From SIG459 sp045538735 (GTDB taxonomy: Bacteria; Bacillota; Clostridia; Oscillospirales; Oscillospiraceae), in the NCBI GenBank assembly GCA_045538735.1, contig JAZSRY010000032.1, forward strand, positions 1 through 64,000: a stretch of DNA of 64,000 nt, written 5' to 3'. The position numbers and the translations under genes are program-made. Under the pieces are notes generated by a model. That model was not told the DNA's origin, did not search any database, and saw only the letters and a list, made by a program, of their open reading frames with translations. This document shows positions 43,255 through 50,519 of the stretch, piece after piece (the stretch's first letter is position 1; each line of letters opens with the position of its first letter).

Positions 43255-44181
43255 TTATTCTTTTATGACCTCGGGAAGCTCAACAACATATTCGTTGACG
43301 CTGTATTTGCTAAAACCTTCTTTGATGGTTTCTCTTCCCTTGGCGGCTCTGCCGTGACCCCAGCGGATGCCGTTTTCATGAAGCTCCACTCCATAGGGAG
43401 ACCAGCGGCTCTTGGCTCTTGCCTCGGGAGTGAACTCAACCTCAAGCTCGCCATCCACCATCTTCAGTTCGGCCTTCGTCAGGCACTGGGGGCAATACCA
43501 GCCGTCAGCGCGCTTTTCAAGGAAGGTGCCGTGGCAATCGGGGCAGATTCCGGGAGTTCCCTTATATTCGAATTTCTCGCCATTTGCCTTTTTGATAAGG
43601 GCATCGGCAATATTTTCTCCAAAGAGATGCATACGCTCAAGCACGCCCTCGGTGAGGAAAACGTTGCCCTTGGCATTTATGAAGTCCCAATGGACGAAGT
43701 CTGCCATCTGCTCATAAGTGCCGCAGATTTCCATGGCGATCATTCTGCAGAAATTGGGGGTGAAGTTCGTCCAGTCCGTGCCGCCGATGGAGAATGCTGC
43801 CGCAATTTTGGGCTCTCTTCTTATAACATCGCGGTAGTCACCGCTGGCGTGAACCTTGTTCAGCAGCTTTATAAGCTGACCTGTGGGGAGAAGATTATAT
43901 GCGGGGCTGGAGACAACGATAGCATCAGCCTCACGCATAAGCTGCTCGATGAAATAGAAGTGGTCGCTTCCGTTTTTATGTATGCAGCGGAACTCCCAGT
44001 CCCCTTTCAGGTGGCTGACCATGCAGGTCTCGCAGCCTATGCAGGTGTTAATTTTAGTCTCCTGCACGCGCACTATTTTGCACTCCGCTCCGCACTTTTC
44101 CTCGATGGCGCGGAAGGCTTCCTTCATCATGATTTCGGTGTTTCCGTTGCGTCTTCCGGCACAAAGACCCAAAACTTTCAT
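43255..44181 (-). CDS. Flavodoxin-fold NAD(P)H-dependent reductase with C-terminal zinc ribbon
   Basis: A 308-residue protein. The first ~200 residues are an NADPH-dependent FMN reductase fold (MKVLGLCAGRRNGNTEIMMK; CIGCETCMVSHLKGDW; VVSSPAYNLLPTGQLIKL). The CIGCETC motif adds potential redox or metal Cys. A zinc ribbon follows (CPDCHGTF, WYCPQCLTK). An in-frame GTG at 44193 is an alternative start. Last gene of the molybdo-reductase operon; likely supplies or handles FMN-bound electrons. Confidence 0.87.
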   Translation of the reverse strand: MKVLGLCAGRRNGNTEIMMKEAFRAIEEKCGAECKIVRVQETKINTCIGCETCMVSHLKGDWEFRCIHKNGSDHFYFIEQLMREADAIVVSSPAYNLLPTGQLIKLLNKVHASGDYRDVIRREPKIAAAFSIGGTDWTNFTPNFCRMIAMEICGTYEQMADFVHWDFINAKGNVFLTEGVLERMHLFGENIADALIKKANGEKFEYKGTPGICPDCHGTFLEKRADGWYCPQCLTKAELKMVDGELEVEFTPEARAKSRWSPYGVELHENGIRWGHGRAAKGRETIKEGFSKYSVNEYVVELPEVIKE

Positions 44182-44199
44182 ATTTTTTACCACGCTTTC

Positions 44200-45435
44200 T
44201 TATTTCATATACTTACCGTAGCTGAACACGGTATCCTTCCAGGCCTCCATATTCTCCATTTTGACCTGGTCGAGAGCGAGGCTATTGCTCATAATATAGC
44301 CGCCGCCGGGTGCAAGAAGGTCTATCATGCGCTTGGTGTGGTCTATAACTCTCTGCTTGTCGCCATACATAAGATACTCGGTGGGCATACCGCCGGCAAT
44401 GCAGGCGGTGCCGCCGAGAACTTCCTTGGCCTTCACAAGATCAACATCCTCGAAGAAATAGATAACCTTGCCCTTGGGCACATCAGCAAGAACCTCCAGA
44501 CGGCTCTGGTACTTGCCCTCGCACATAACGATGGGGGTCATATCCTCGGCTATAAGCAGGTTCAGCAGCTTCTTAAGCCCGGGCCAATAGAAGCGCTTAT
44601 AGTTTTCAAGGCTCATAAAGTTATCCATGCCGCAATGGAGGGGCACAAACACATATTTCGCTTTCTGCATTTTTGCGTTGCCAATGCTTGATGGAAAATG
44701 TCTCTCGCATATTTCAAGGGCTTTTTCAAGGCGCTCGGGCTCTTCAATGCAGTCCATACAAGCTTCCATAATTCCGCGTATATGATCGGCATACTCATCA
44801 AAGGGGCACATGCAAACGCTTCCGCCGAAGGGTATAAAGCCCCGCTCCACACAGTGCAGCGCACGCTGACCAACCTTAGCCAGATTCTCCATTATATGCT
44901 TTCCAGTATCCATCATGGCCTGCAAGGTCTCCTGCATGGGAGGAGTGCCTAGAGCAGACAAAGCATAAATAACGCTGTTGCACATAGCGTTGGGATTGAG
45001 CATGGCAAGAGGCTCCAAGGCGGCATATTTGCGGGGAAGCACCTTGCTGAACAAAAACCAGCTGGGGTCGCGGAGGAAATCATCAAACTCCTCGTCCTTC
45101 AAAAACTGCCTGTCTATATACTGATAGGGTACATCGTCCCCAAGATTATACAGCTCACCGGGGAAACGGGCGCAGGTGGACTTTGCCCGCTCCATAGCCG
45201 GGGCGGGAAACACCGAGGGAAGATTAACAAGATCCGGCTCAAAGCGATCCAGCACAGCATCCACAGCGCCGGCAAGCACGGAAGGATCCCTCATACTCTC
45301 TCCGAAGGATACGCCATAGTTCAGCTGGAAGAAATTATTAAAGGTGGGAATAAACGGGACTCTGTCGGGCTCTTGGAGGGCAACGGCAGTCTGCACACGC
45401 ATGCCGCGCTGAGCAATGGGAGGCATAAAGTCCAT
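44200..45435 (-). CDS. Uroporphyrinogen decarboxylase-family protein 3
   Basis: A 411-residue UroD-fold protein, longer than the two at 15365 and 16422. The metal-site segment reads TPIVMCEGKYQSRLEVLADV, keeping a Cys but not the His-x-Cys-Gly order; LGGTACIAGGMPTEYLMYGD and GGGYIMSNSLALDQVKMEN are family C-terminal blocks. UroD-like proteins recur beside OYE-type reductases in anaerobes. Reaction unknown; no corrinoid protein nearby. Confidence 0.83.
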   Translation of the reverse strand: MDFMPPIAQRGMRVQTAVALQEPDRVPFIPTFNNFFQLNYGVSFGESMRDPSVLAGAVDAVLDRFEPDLVNLPSVFPAPAMERAKSTCARFPGELYNLGDDVPYQYIDRQFLKDEEFDDFLRDPSWFLFSKVLPRKYAALEPLAMLNPNAMCNSVIYALSALGTPPMQETLQAMMDTGKHIMENLAKVGQRALHCVERGFIPFGGSVCMCPFDEYADHIRGIMEACMDCIEEPERLEKALEICERHFPSSIGNAKMQKAKYVFVPLHCGMDNFMSLENYKRFYWPGLKKLLNLLIAEDMTPIVMCEGKYQSRLEVLADVPKGKVIYFFEDVDLVKAKEVLGGTACIAGGMPTEYLMYGDKQRVIDHTKRMIDLLAPGGGYIMSNSLALDQVKMENMEAWKDTVFSYGKYMK

Positions 45436-45456
45436 ATCAATTTTCCTTTACTATTT

Positions 45457-47436
45457 TCAGATTTCTATCGCAGCCATATAGCCGCCGCGGGTTGCCTGGT
45501 CAACCTTACCGGGAGCAATTGCGTCACCGATAACGGCAACGGGAATATCTCCTGCTGCAGCCTTGAGAGCGTCTACGCTGCGGGATTTCATGCCGAGGGC
45601 GTGCAAAACGGTGTCAGCCTCGATGGTCTGCTCGGTGCCGTCAGGCAGGAGGACCTTAACATAGTTTTCCCCGATTTCAAGGCAGCGGGTGTTTTCAAGA
45701 AGAGTCATATTCTCCTTATCCATTTCGCGGGCCAGAGCCTCGCGATACATACCGTAAGCCTCGTTGGCCACACGGGGCAGCATCTCGATAACGGTGACAT
45801 CGTGGCCGCTCTTTGCAAGGAAGAGACCCTGCTCAGCACCTATAAGGCCGCCGCCAACCATGACAACCTTTTTGCCGGGCACCACATTGCCTTTGTATGC
45901 CTCCAGAGACTGGTGTGCCTTCTCGATTCCGGGAATGGGAGGGCAGGAAGGAGCGGCACCGGTGGCAATGATGATATGCTCGGGAGCAATAGTCTCTATG
46001 ACAGCTGCGTCAACTTCGGTATTAAGCTTAACTTCAATATCTCTGCGCTCAACCTCGCGGATGAGAAGATTTTTGAAGTTTCTCAGGTCAGGCTTATCGG
46101 TGTCAACATCGGTGAAGAAGAGCATGCCGCCGAGGAAGCCCTCCTTCTCCGCAAGAATAACCTTGTGACCCCTGTCAGCAGCTCTTATCGCAGCTTCCAT
46201 GCCTGCGGGGCCGCCGCCGATGATGAGAACACGCTTGCTCTCTTTGGCTTCGGGCAGCTCATAGTGGTCAAAGGGCAGATTTGCAAGGGGGTTGATGGTA
46301 CAGGCGCCCACAATCTTTGCCAGCTCGTTACTTGTGAAGGGCAGGTCGGTGTAGCCCTCCTCGGGGGAGCCGGGGAAGCACTTGAAGCAGCGCAGGCAGC
46401 GGCGGATGGTGTCCTCCTCGCCTCTCATTGCCTTGTTGGCCAGCTCGGGGTCTGCAAGGCTCTGTCGACCGAGAACTATGTAGTCAGCTTCGCCATTTGC
46501 AATGATTTCTTCCATCTGGTCGGGGTCATTGATACCGCCCACAACGCCAACAGGCAGGCCGGTGTACTGCTTAACTATCTTGGAAATGTTTCTGTTGCAG
46601 CCGTGAGGCACGAACATGGAGGAGAACTGGTGGGTGGCAATGGCATCATAGTAGATACCGGCGCTGACCTGAATGGAGTCCACAATACCTTCCAGCATAT
46701 GGGCGAACATACCGGTTTCCTCGGGAGTTACGCCGCCTTCATAGCCGTCATCACCGGTGATGCGCAGCTCAATGATAAAGTCGGGACCCATGGCTTCACG
46801 CATCTTCTTCAGTATCATGATGGGGAATCTTGCGCGGTTTTCAAGGCTTCCGCCGTAAGCGTCGGTACGCTTATTATAGGTGGGGCTCAGGAACTGGGTG
46901 AAGAGGAAGCCGTGGCCGCCGTGGATGATGGTACCGTCATAGCCTGCGGCTTCGAGGAACTTGCAGCCGATAACGAAATCGTTGGCAATGCGCTCCATAT
47001 CGTCCTCGTTCATAGCGCGGACATGAACGCCGTTGGGGCGGACCTCGTCATTGGGTCCGATAGCCTCTTCGTTGGGTCCGAAGGGCATTTTCTCTGCGCC
47101 GGGATGGCTCAGCTCGCAGATGGCAATTGCGCCGTGCTTATGGATGCGTCGGGCATATTCGCCTACTCTGTCCACAGCGTAGCCCTCGGTCTGTGTGAAG
47201 TCCACGGGAGGCAGAGGAATGCGGCAGGCATCGGTGAAGTTTACGTCAATTTCGCCGACAGCCACGCAGGCATCGCCGCCGCGGGCAATGCTCTCCAGCT
47301 TGCGGAAGGATTTATCCGCAGCATCGGGGTCAAGAGCGATAAGGCCGAAGGCCATGGGGGCGCTCTCAATTCTGTTTTTGAAGGTGTACTTATTATTAAT
47401 CTTCAGGGGCTTGAACAGATTAGGATATTTGCACAT
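45457..47436 (-). CDS. Old-yellow-enzyme-type NADH:flavin oxidoreductase 2
   Basis: A 659-residue relative of the protein at 9129: TIM-barrel motif HGGHGFLFTQFLSPTYNKRT, YGGSLENRARFP, 4Fe-4S site CLRCFKCFPG...CTINP and FAD domain VLIIGGGPAGMEAAIRAADR. The ATG at 47436 has AAGGAG upstream; the frame is open to 47514. It is the BaiCD/flavone-reductase type and would reduce an enone or enoate with NAD(P)H. Being in the molybdo-reductase operon suggests successive reduction of one substrate class. Confidence 0.92.
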   Translation of the reverse strand: MCKYPNLFKPLKINNKYTFKNRIESAPMAFGLIALDPDAADKSFRKLESIARGGDACVAVGEIDVNFTDACRIPLPPVDFTQTEGYAVDRVGEYARRIHKHGAIAICELSHPGAEKMPFGPNEEAIGPNDEVRPNGVHVRAMNEDDMERIANDFVIGCKFLEAAGYDGTIIHGGHGFLFTQFLSPTYNKRTDAYGGSLENRARFPIMILKKMREAMGPDFIIELRITGDDGYEGGVTPEETGMFAHMLEGIVDSIQVSAGIYYDAIATHQFSSMFVPHGCNRNISKIVKQYTGLPVGVVGGINDPDQMEEIIANGEADYIVLGRQSLADPELANKAMRGEEDTIRRCLRCFKCFPGSPEEGYTDLPFTSNELAKIVGACTINPLANLPFDHYELPEAKESKRVLIIGGGPAGMEAAIRAADRGHKVILAEKEGFLGGMLFFTDVDTDKPDLRNFKNLLIREVERRDIEVKLNTEVDAAVIETIAPEHIIIATGAAPSCPPIPGIEKAHQSLEAYKGNVVPGKKVVMVGGGLIGAEQGLFLAKSGHDVTVIEMLPRVANEAYGMYREALAREMDKENMTLLENTRCLEIGENYVKVLLPDGTEQTIEADTVLHALGMKSRSVDALKAAAGDIPVAVIGDAIAPGKVDQATRGGYMAAIEI

Positions 47437-47455
47437 AATCTCAGTCTCCTTGTCG

Positions 47456-48244
47456 TTAATCAAAAAGTTCTTTTGCTTTTGTGTAATTGAAAACGGGTCC
47501 CTCAAGACAAACATATGTTTCGTTTATCTTGCAGTGTCCGCATTTGCCTACAGCGCAGGACATTTTTCGCTCAAAAGATACCCAGATTTTTTCTTCCGCC
47601 GCTCCCCATTTAAGGCATTCAAGGGCGGCAAAATGCATCATTGCCGGAGGTCCGACTATGACAACATTATAGTCATCGAAATCTGCAAAGGGTATCTTTC
47701 CTATATGAGCAGTTACCATTCCCGTCTCGAAGCCGGGTGCGGAGGAATTATCAAGAGTCTTTATGGTCTCAAAGCTCCCGGCATATTTCTCCAGATCCTC
47801 GGTGAACAAAACGGAGTTTATATCCTTGAAGCCCGCGATAAGATGAACACTCTTCACTTCATCTCTGTGCTCAAGAAAATAGTTGAGGGTGGTTTTCACG
47901 GGCGCCATGCCTGTGCCGCCGCAGATTACAACAAGGTTTTTGCCCTTGAAGTCCTCAATGGGAAATGCCTTGCCGTAAGGGCCGCGCATGAAAAGATTGT
48001 CGCCTTCTTCAAGACCGAAGATGCCGTTGGTGAGGCGGCCTATCTTGCGGATGGTGAACTCCACGTATCCCTCTCCTTTACCGCTGACGGAAATGGGAGC
48101 TTCACCGATTTTGGGAATGGAAAGCTGGAAAAACTGTCCGTGGTCGGTTTCCCCCTCATACTCAACACGGAAGGTGTATTCCGCATTGGTCTCCTTAAGA
48201 ACTCTCAGTATTTTATGAGGGGTGGGCAGCATTATGTTTTTCAT
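47456..48244 (-). CDS. AsrB-like NAD(P)H-ferredoxin reductase module
   Basis: A 262-residue FNR-type protein. FAD domain first, then the NAD domain (VVICGGTGMAPVKTTLNYFL; VVIVGPPAMMHFAALECLKW) and a C-terminal [2Fe-2S] site CAVGKCGHCKINETYVC. It closely fits subunit B of anaerobic sulfite reductase or the dihydroorotate dehydrogenase electron-transfer subunit. The siroheme subunit AsrC is absent, so here it probably passes NAD(P)H electrons to the adjacent AsrA-like protein and onward to the molybdopterin enzyme. Confidence 0.9.
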   Translation of the reverse strand: MKNIMLPTPHKILRVLKETNAEYTFRVEYEGETDHGQFFQLSIPKIGEAPISVSGKGEGYVEFTIRKIGRLTNGIFGLEEGDNLFMRGPYGKAFPIEDFKGKNLVVICGGTGMAPVKTTLNYFLEHRDEVKSVHLIAGFKDINSVLFTEDLEKYAGSFETIKTLDNSSAPGFETGMVTAHIGKIPFADFDDYNVVIVGPPAMMHFAALECLKWGAAEEKIWVSFERKMSCAVGKCGHCKINETYVCLEGPVFNYTKAKELFD

Positions 48245-48261
48245 TATATTTCACTCCCCCC

Positions 48262-49893
48262 TTACTTTTCAAGTGCCTCAGCGAAGCTGTTTATTGTGTC
48301 GAGAAAATCAATCCCCTTGGGACAGCGGTCTATGCATCTGCCGCAGCCAACGCACATATGCTCTCCGCCGAAGCGCAGGCAATAGTCATAAATTTTGTGG
48401 AGGGTCTTAAAGCGCATATTGGCTCCCTGAGTTTTTCTTGCAAGTCCGCCTCCTGCGGTCTGTGTGAAGTCCCGAAGCATACAGCTTGACCAAACTCTTC
48501 TCCTCTCCCCTTCCATGCTTGTTTCGTCATAGATAACATCGACGGTATCGAAGCAGGAGCAGCCGGGGCAGACGGTGGAGCAGCCACCGCAGGCTATGCA
48601 CTCGTCGTCATATTTATCCCAGAATTCCATTTTGCAAATCTCGCCAAGCTTAGCGCGTTCTATTTGTGGGATGCTGGCTTTGCGGGGATTTTCTTTAACA
48701 AACTCGGGGGTAAAATCTATTGGAACTTCGTCAAGGAAATAGGGCAAAAGCTCCTCGTCACAAATCTCCATAAGGGCGCAGATATCGTCAATACGCATTG
48801 CGGCGCTGTAGTCCGATGCCTTGTTTGTGCCCATGGAAGCGCAGAAGCAGTTTTCAAAGCTCTCTCTGCATTCCAGAAGAATAAACTTCACCTTTTTCCT
48901 CATTCTGCCGTAGAAAAGATCTGCTTCACCGTTATGGAGAAAGACATTGTCAAGGCGGGAGAAGGCATTGAGGTCGCAGGCGCGACAGATTATGATAATG
49001 CCCTTGTCGTCGGCTTCTTCCTGAACGGAGCAATCCTGAGCATCGAAGCGGAAAAGGGTCTGGGAAACGGGATAAATACACTCTTTGGGGGAGAAATGGG
49101 ATTTTTCCTTATAAACTATATCTGTAAGTTCGCTTATCTCGCCGTAGCGGATAAGATCCTTGCCCTTAGGTCCTCTCTTGGAAAAACGCATGGGGGCATA
49201 AACACGGTAGCTTTCCCTGAGTCTTGCGAGGATATTGCTCATTCTCTCATTTCTCACGGAGAAGCTGCGGGATACGCTCACCTCTCCCCTTTCAATCGCC
49301 GCAAGAAGCTGCGCATCAAGCTCGACAAAGCCCTCGGTAATACGTCCGATAGCCTTATAGAAGTTGCAGCGGGCGTATTTGTCTATATCCGCAGCAAAGC
49401 TTCCCACCCAGTTTGAAAGGTGTTTTTCAGCAAAATTCTTTTGAGCGGCATATTCGCCATTTTCGGCAAGATAAGCCATGAATTCAAGCTCAAGGGCAAG
49501 ATGATCTTCCATGAGGTCATCGTATCCCTCTGCCTTGCCCATTCCGAAGCGGGCATACTCGGCGCATACCTCTTCCCAGCTCTCCTGCATATAGATTCTC
49601 GCGGGGCTTGCGTATACGGATTCGCAGGGTATGGCTGCTGCACCGTCTGCGCTGCCTGCTGCCAGAAACACTCTTGCGTAGTCCACAGCCAGCTCTTCGA
49701 CAGCATTCTCACCGCAGGAGTCCAGATAGCCGCGCAGCATAGCGTAGCCCTCCCCCAGTTTACCTTCGGTGGCGGGGAAGCTCATATTCTTTATGGCAGA
49801 GAGAGTTTTCTCATCCATCTCCACTTTGTAGCAGCGGGAGAGAAAACGGTATATATCCGCCCTCATACGGGCATTTTCCTTGCTTAGCATCAT
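48262..49893 (-). CDS. Fusion of TorD-like chaperone and AsrA-like Fe-S protein
   Basis: A 543-residue protein. Residues 1-~190 match the all-helical TorD/DmsD family of molybdoenzyme chaperones (RADIYRFLSRCYKVEMDEKT; ELAVDYARVFLAAGSADGAA; MEDHLALELEFMAYLAENGE). The rest matches anaerobic sulfite reductase subunit A, with cluster motifs CIACGGCSTVCPGC near residue 430 and CVGCGRCIDRCPKG near 514. The start overlaps the Fe-S subunit stop (ATGA); an ATG at 49917 is also in frame but GGGAGG favours 49893. A chaperone fused to the electron input module would tie cofactor loading to the redox partner. Confidence 0.85.
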   Translation of the reverse strand: MMLSKENARMRADIYRFLSRCYKVEMDEKTLSAIKNMSFPATEGKLGEGYAMLRGYLDSCGENAVEELAVDYARVFLAAGSADGAAAIPCESVYASPARIYMQESWEEVCAEYARFGMGKAEGYDDLMEDHLALELEFMAYLAENGEYAAQKNFAEKHLSNWVGSFAADIDKYARCNFYKAIGRITEGFVELDAQLLAAIERGEVSVSRSFSVRNERMSNILARLRESYRVYAPMRFSKRGPKGKDLIRYGEISELTDIVYKEKSHFSPKECIYPVSQTLFRFDAQDCSVQEEADDKGIIIICRACDLNAFSRLDNVFLHNGEADLFYGRMRKKVKFILLECRESFENCFCASMGTNKASDYSAAMRIDDICALMEICDEELLPYFLDEVPIDFTPEFVKENPRKASIPQIERAKLGEICKMEFWDKYDDECIACGGCSTVCPGCSCFDTVDVIYDETSMEGERRRVWSSCMLRDFTQTAGGGLARKTQGANMRFKTLHKIYDYCLRFGGEHMCVGCGRCIDRCPKGIDFLDTINSFAEALEK

Positions 49894-50519
49894 ATTTTGC
49901 GTCCTCCCTTCTTCCATGCGCTGTGCTCAATGCAGTCCTGAGGCAATACATCCTTCCACTGGGCGTGGCGGAGAATATACTTTACGGAGGGTCCGTTGCC
50001 CTCATCGCGGAGAGTGTGGATATGCTCCGCCGCCGTAGCCGCCAGAAGCTTTGCAACATCGCTTTCCGGGTCATTCAGGTCTCCGAAATGGAGCGCACTT
50101 CCCGAGCAGTTGCGTACGCAGGCGGGAGTTTCTCCCTTTTCTCTGAGCGAAGCGCAAATATCGCACTTATCGGCAACGCGAAGCTCCTTGTTGGCATTTA
50201 TGCAGTCATAGGGGCAGGCTCTTTTGCAGCTTCCGCAGCCCATACAGATACTGCGGTCAATTTTGATAACGCCATCGGACTCATCCTTGTAGCAGGCGCC
50301 GGTGGGGCATACATTCACGCAGGATGGCTCTGCGCACTGCTGGCACATAGCGGTCATAAAATACATTTCCAGATTGGGGAAAACACCGCTGGGGCCAATG
50401 GTGCAGACCTTGTTGCGGCCCTGACCGAGGGCGACGGTGTTCTGCAGCTTGCAGGCAACCTGACAGCCCTTGCAGCCTATGCAGCGGTCACAGTCTATTA
50501 CAAATGCATACTGTTTCAT
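49890..50519 (-). CDS. DmsB-like four-cluster Fe-S subunit
   Basis: A 209-residue electron-transfer subunit with four 4Fe-4S sites: CIGCKGCQVAC (from residue 13), CQQCAEPSCVNVCP, CMGCGSCKRACP and CDICASLREKGETPACVRNC. Its ATG overlaps the stop of the molybdopterin subunit; GAGGAGG lies upstream. No membrane-anchor (DmsC/NrfD) gene is present in the operon, so the complex is likely soluble. Confidence 0.93.
   Translation of the reverse strand: MKQYAFVIDCDRCIGCKGCQVACKLQNTVALGQGRNKVCTIGPSGVFPNLEMYFMTAMCQQCAEPSCVNVCPTGACYKDESDGVIKIDRSICMGCGSCKRACPYDCINANKELRVADKCDICASLREKGETPACVRNCSGSALHFGDLNDPESDVAKLLAATAAEHIHTLRDEGNGPSVKYILRHAQWKDVLPQDCIEHSAWKKGGRKI

Noticed and set aside
47456..49893. Anaerobic sulfite reductase AsrABC
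   Set aside because: AsrA- and AsrB-like proteins are present, but no siroheme AsrC gene is in the operon, and the partner is a molybdopterin enzyme.
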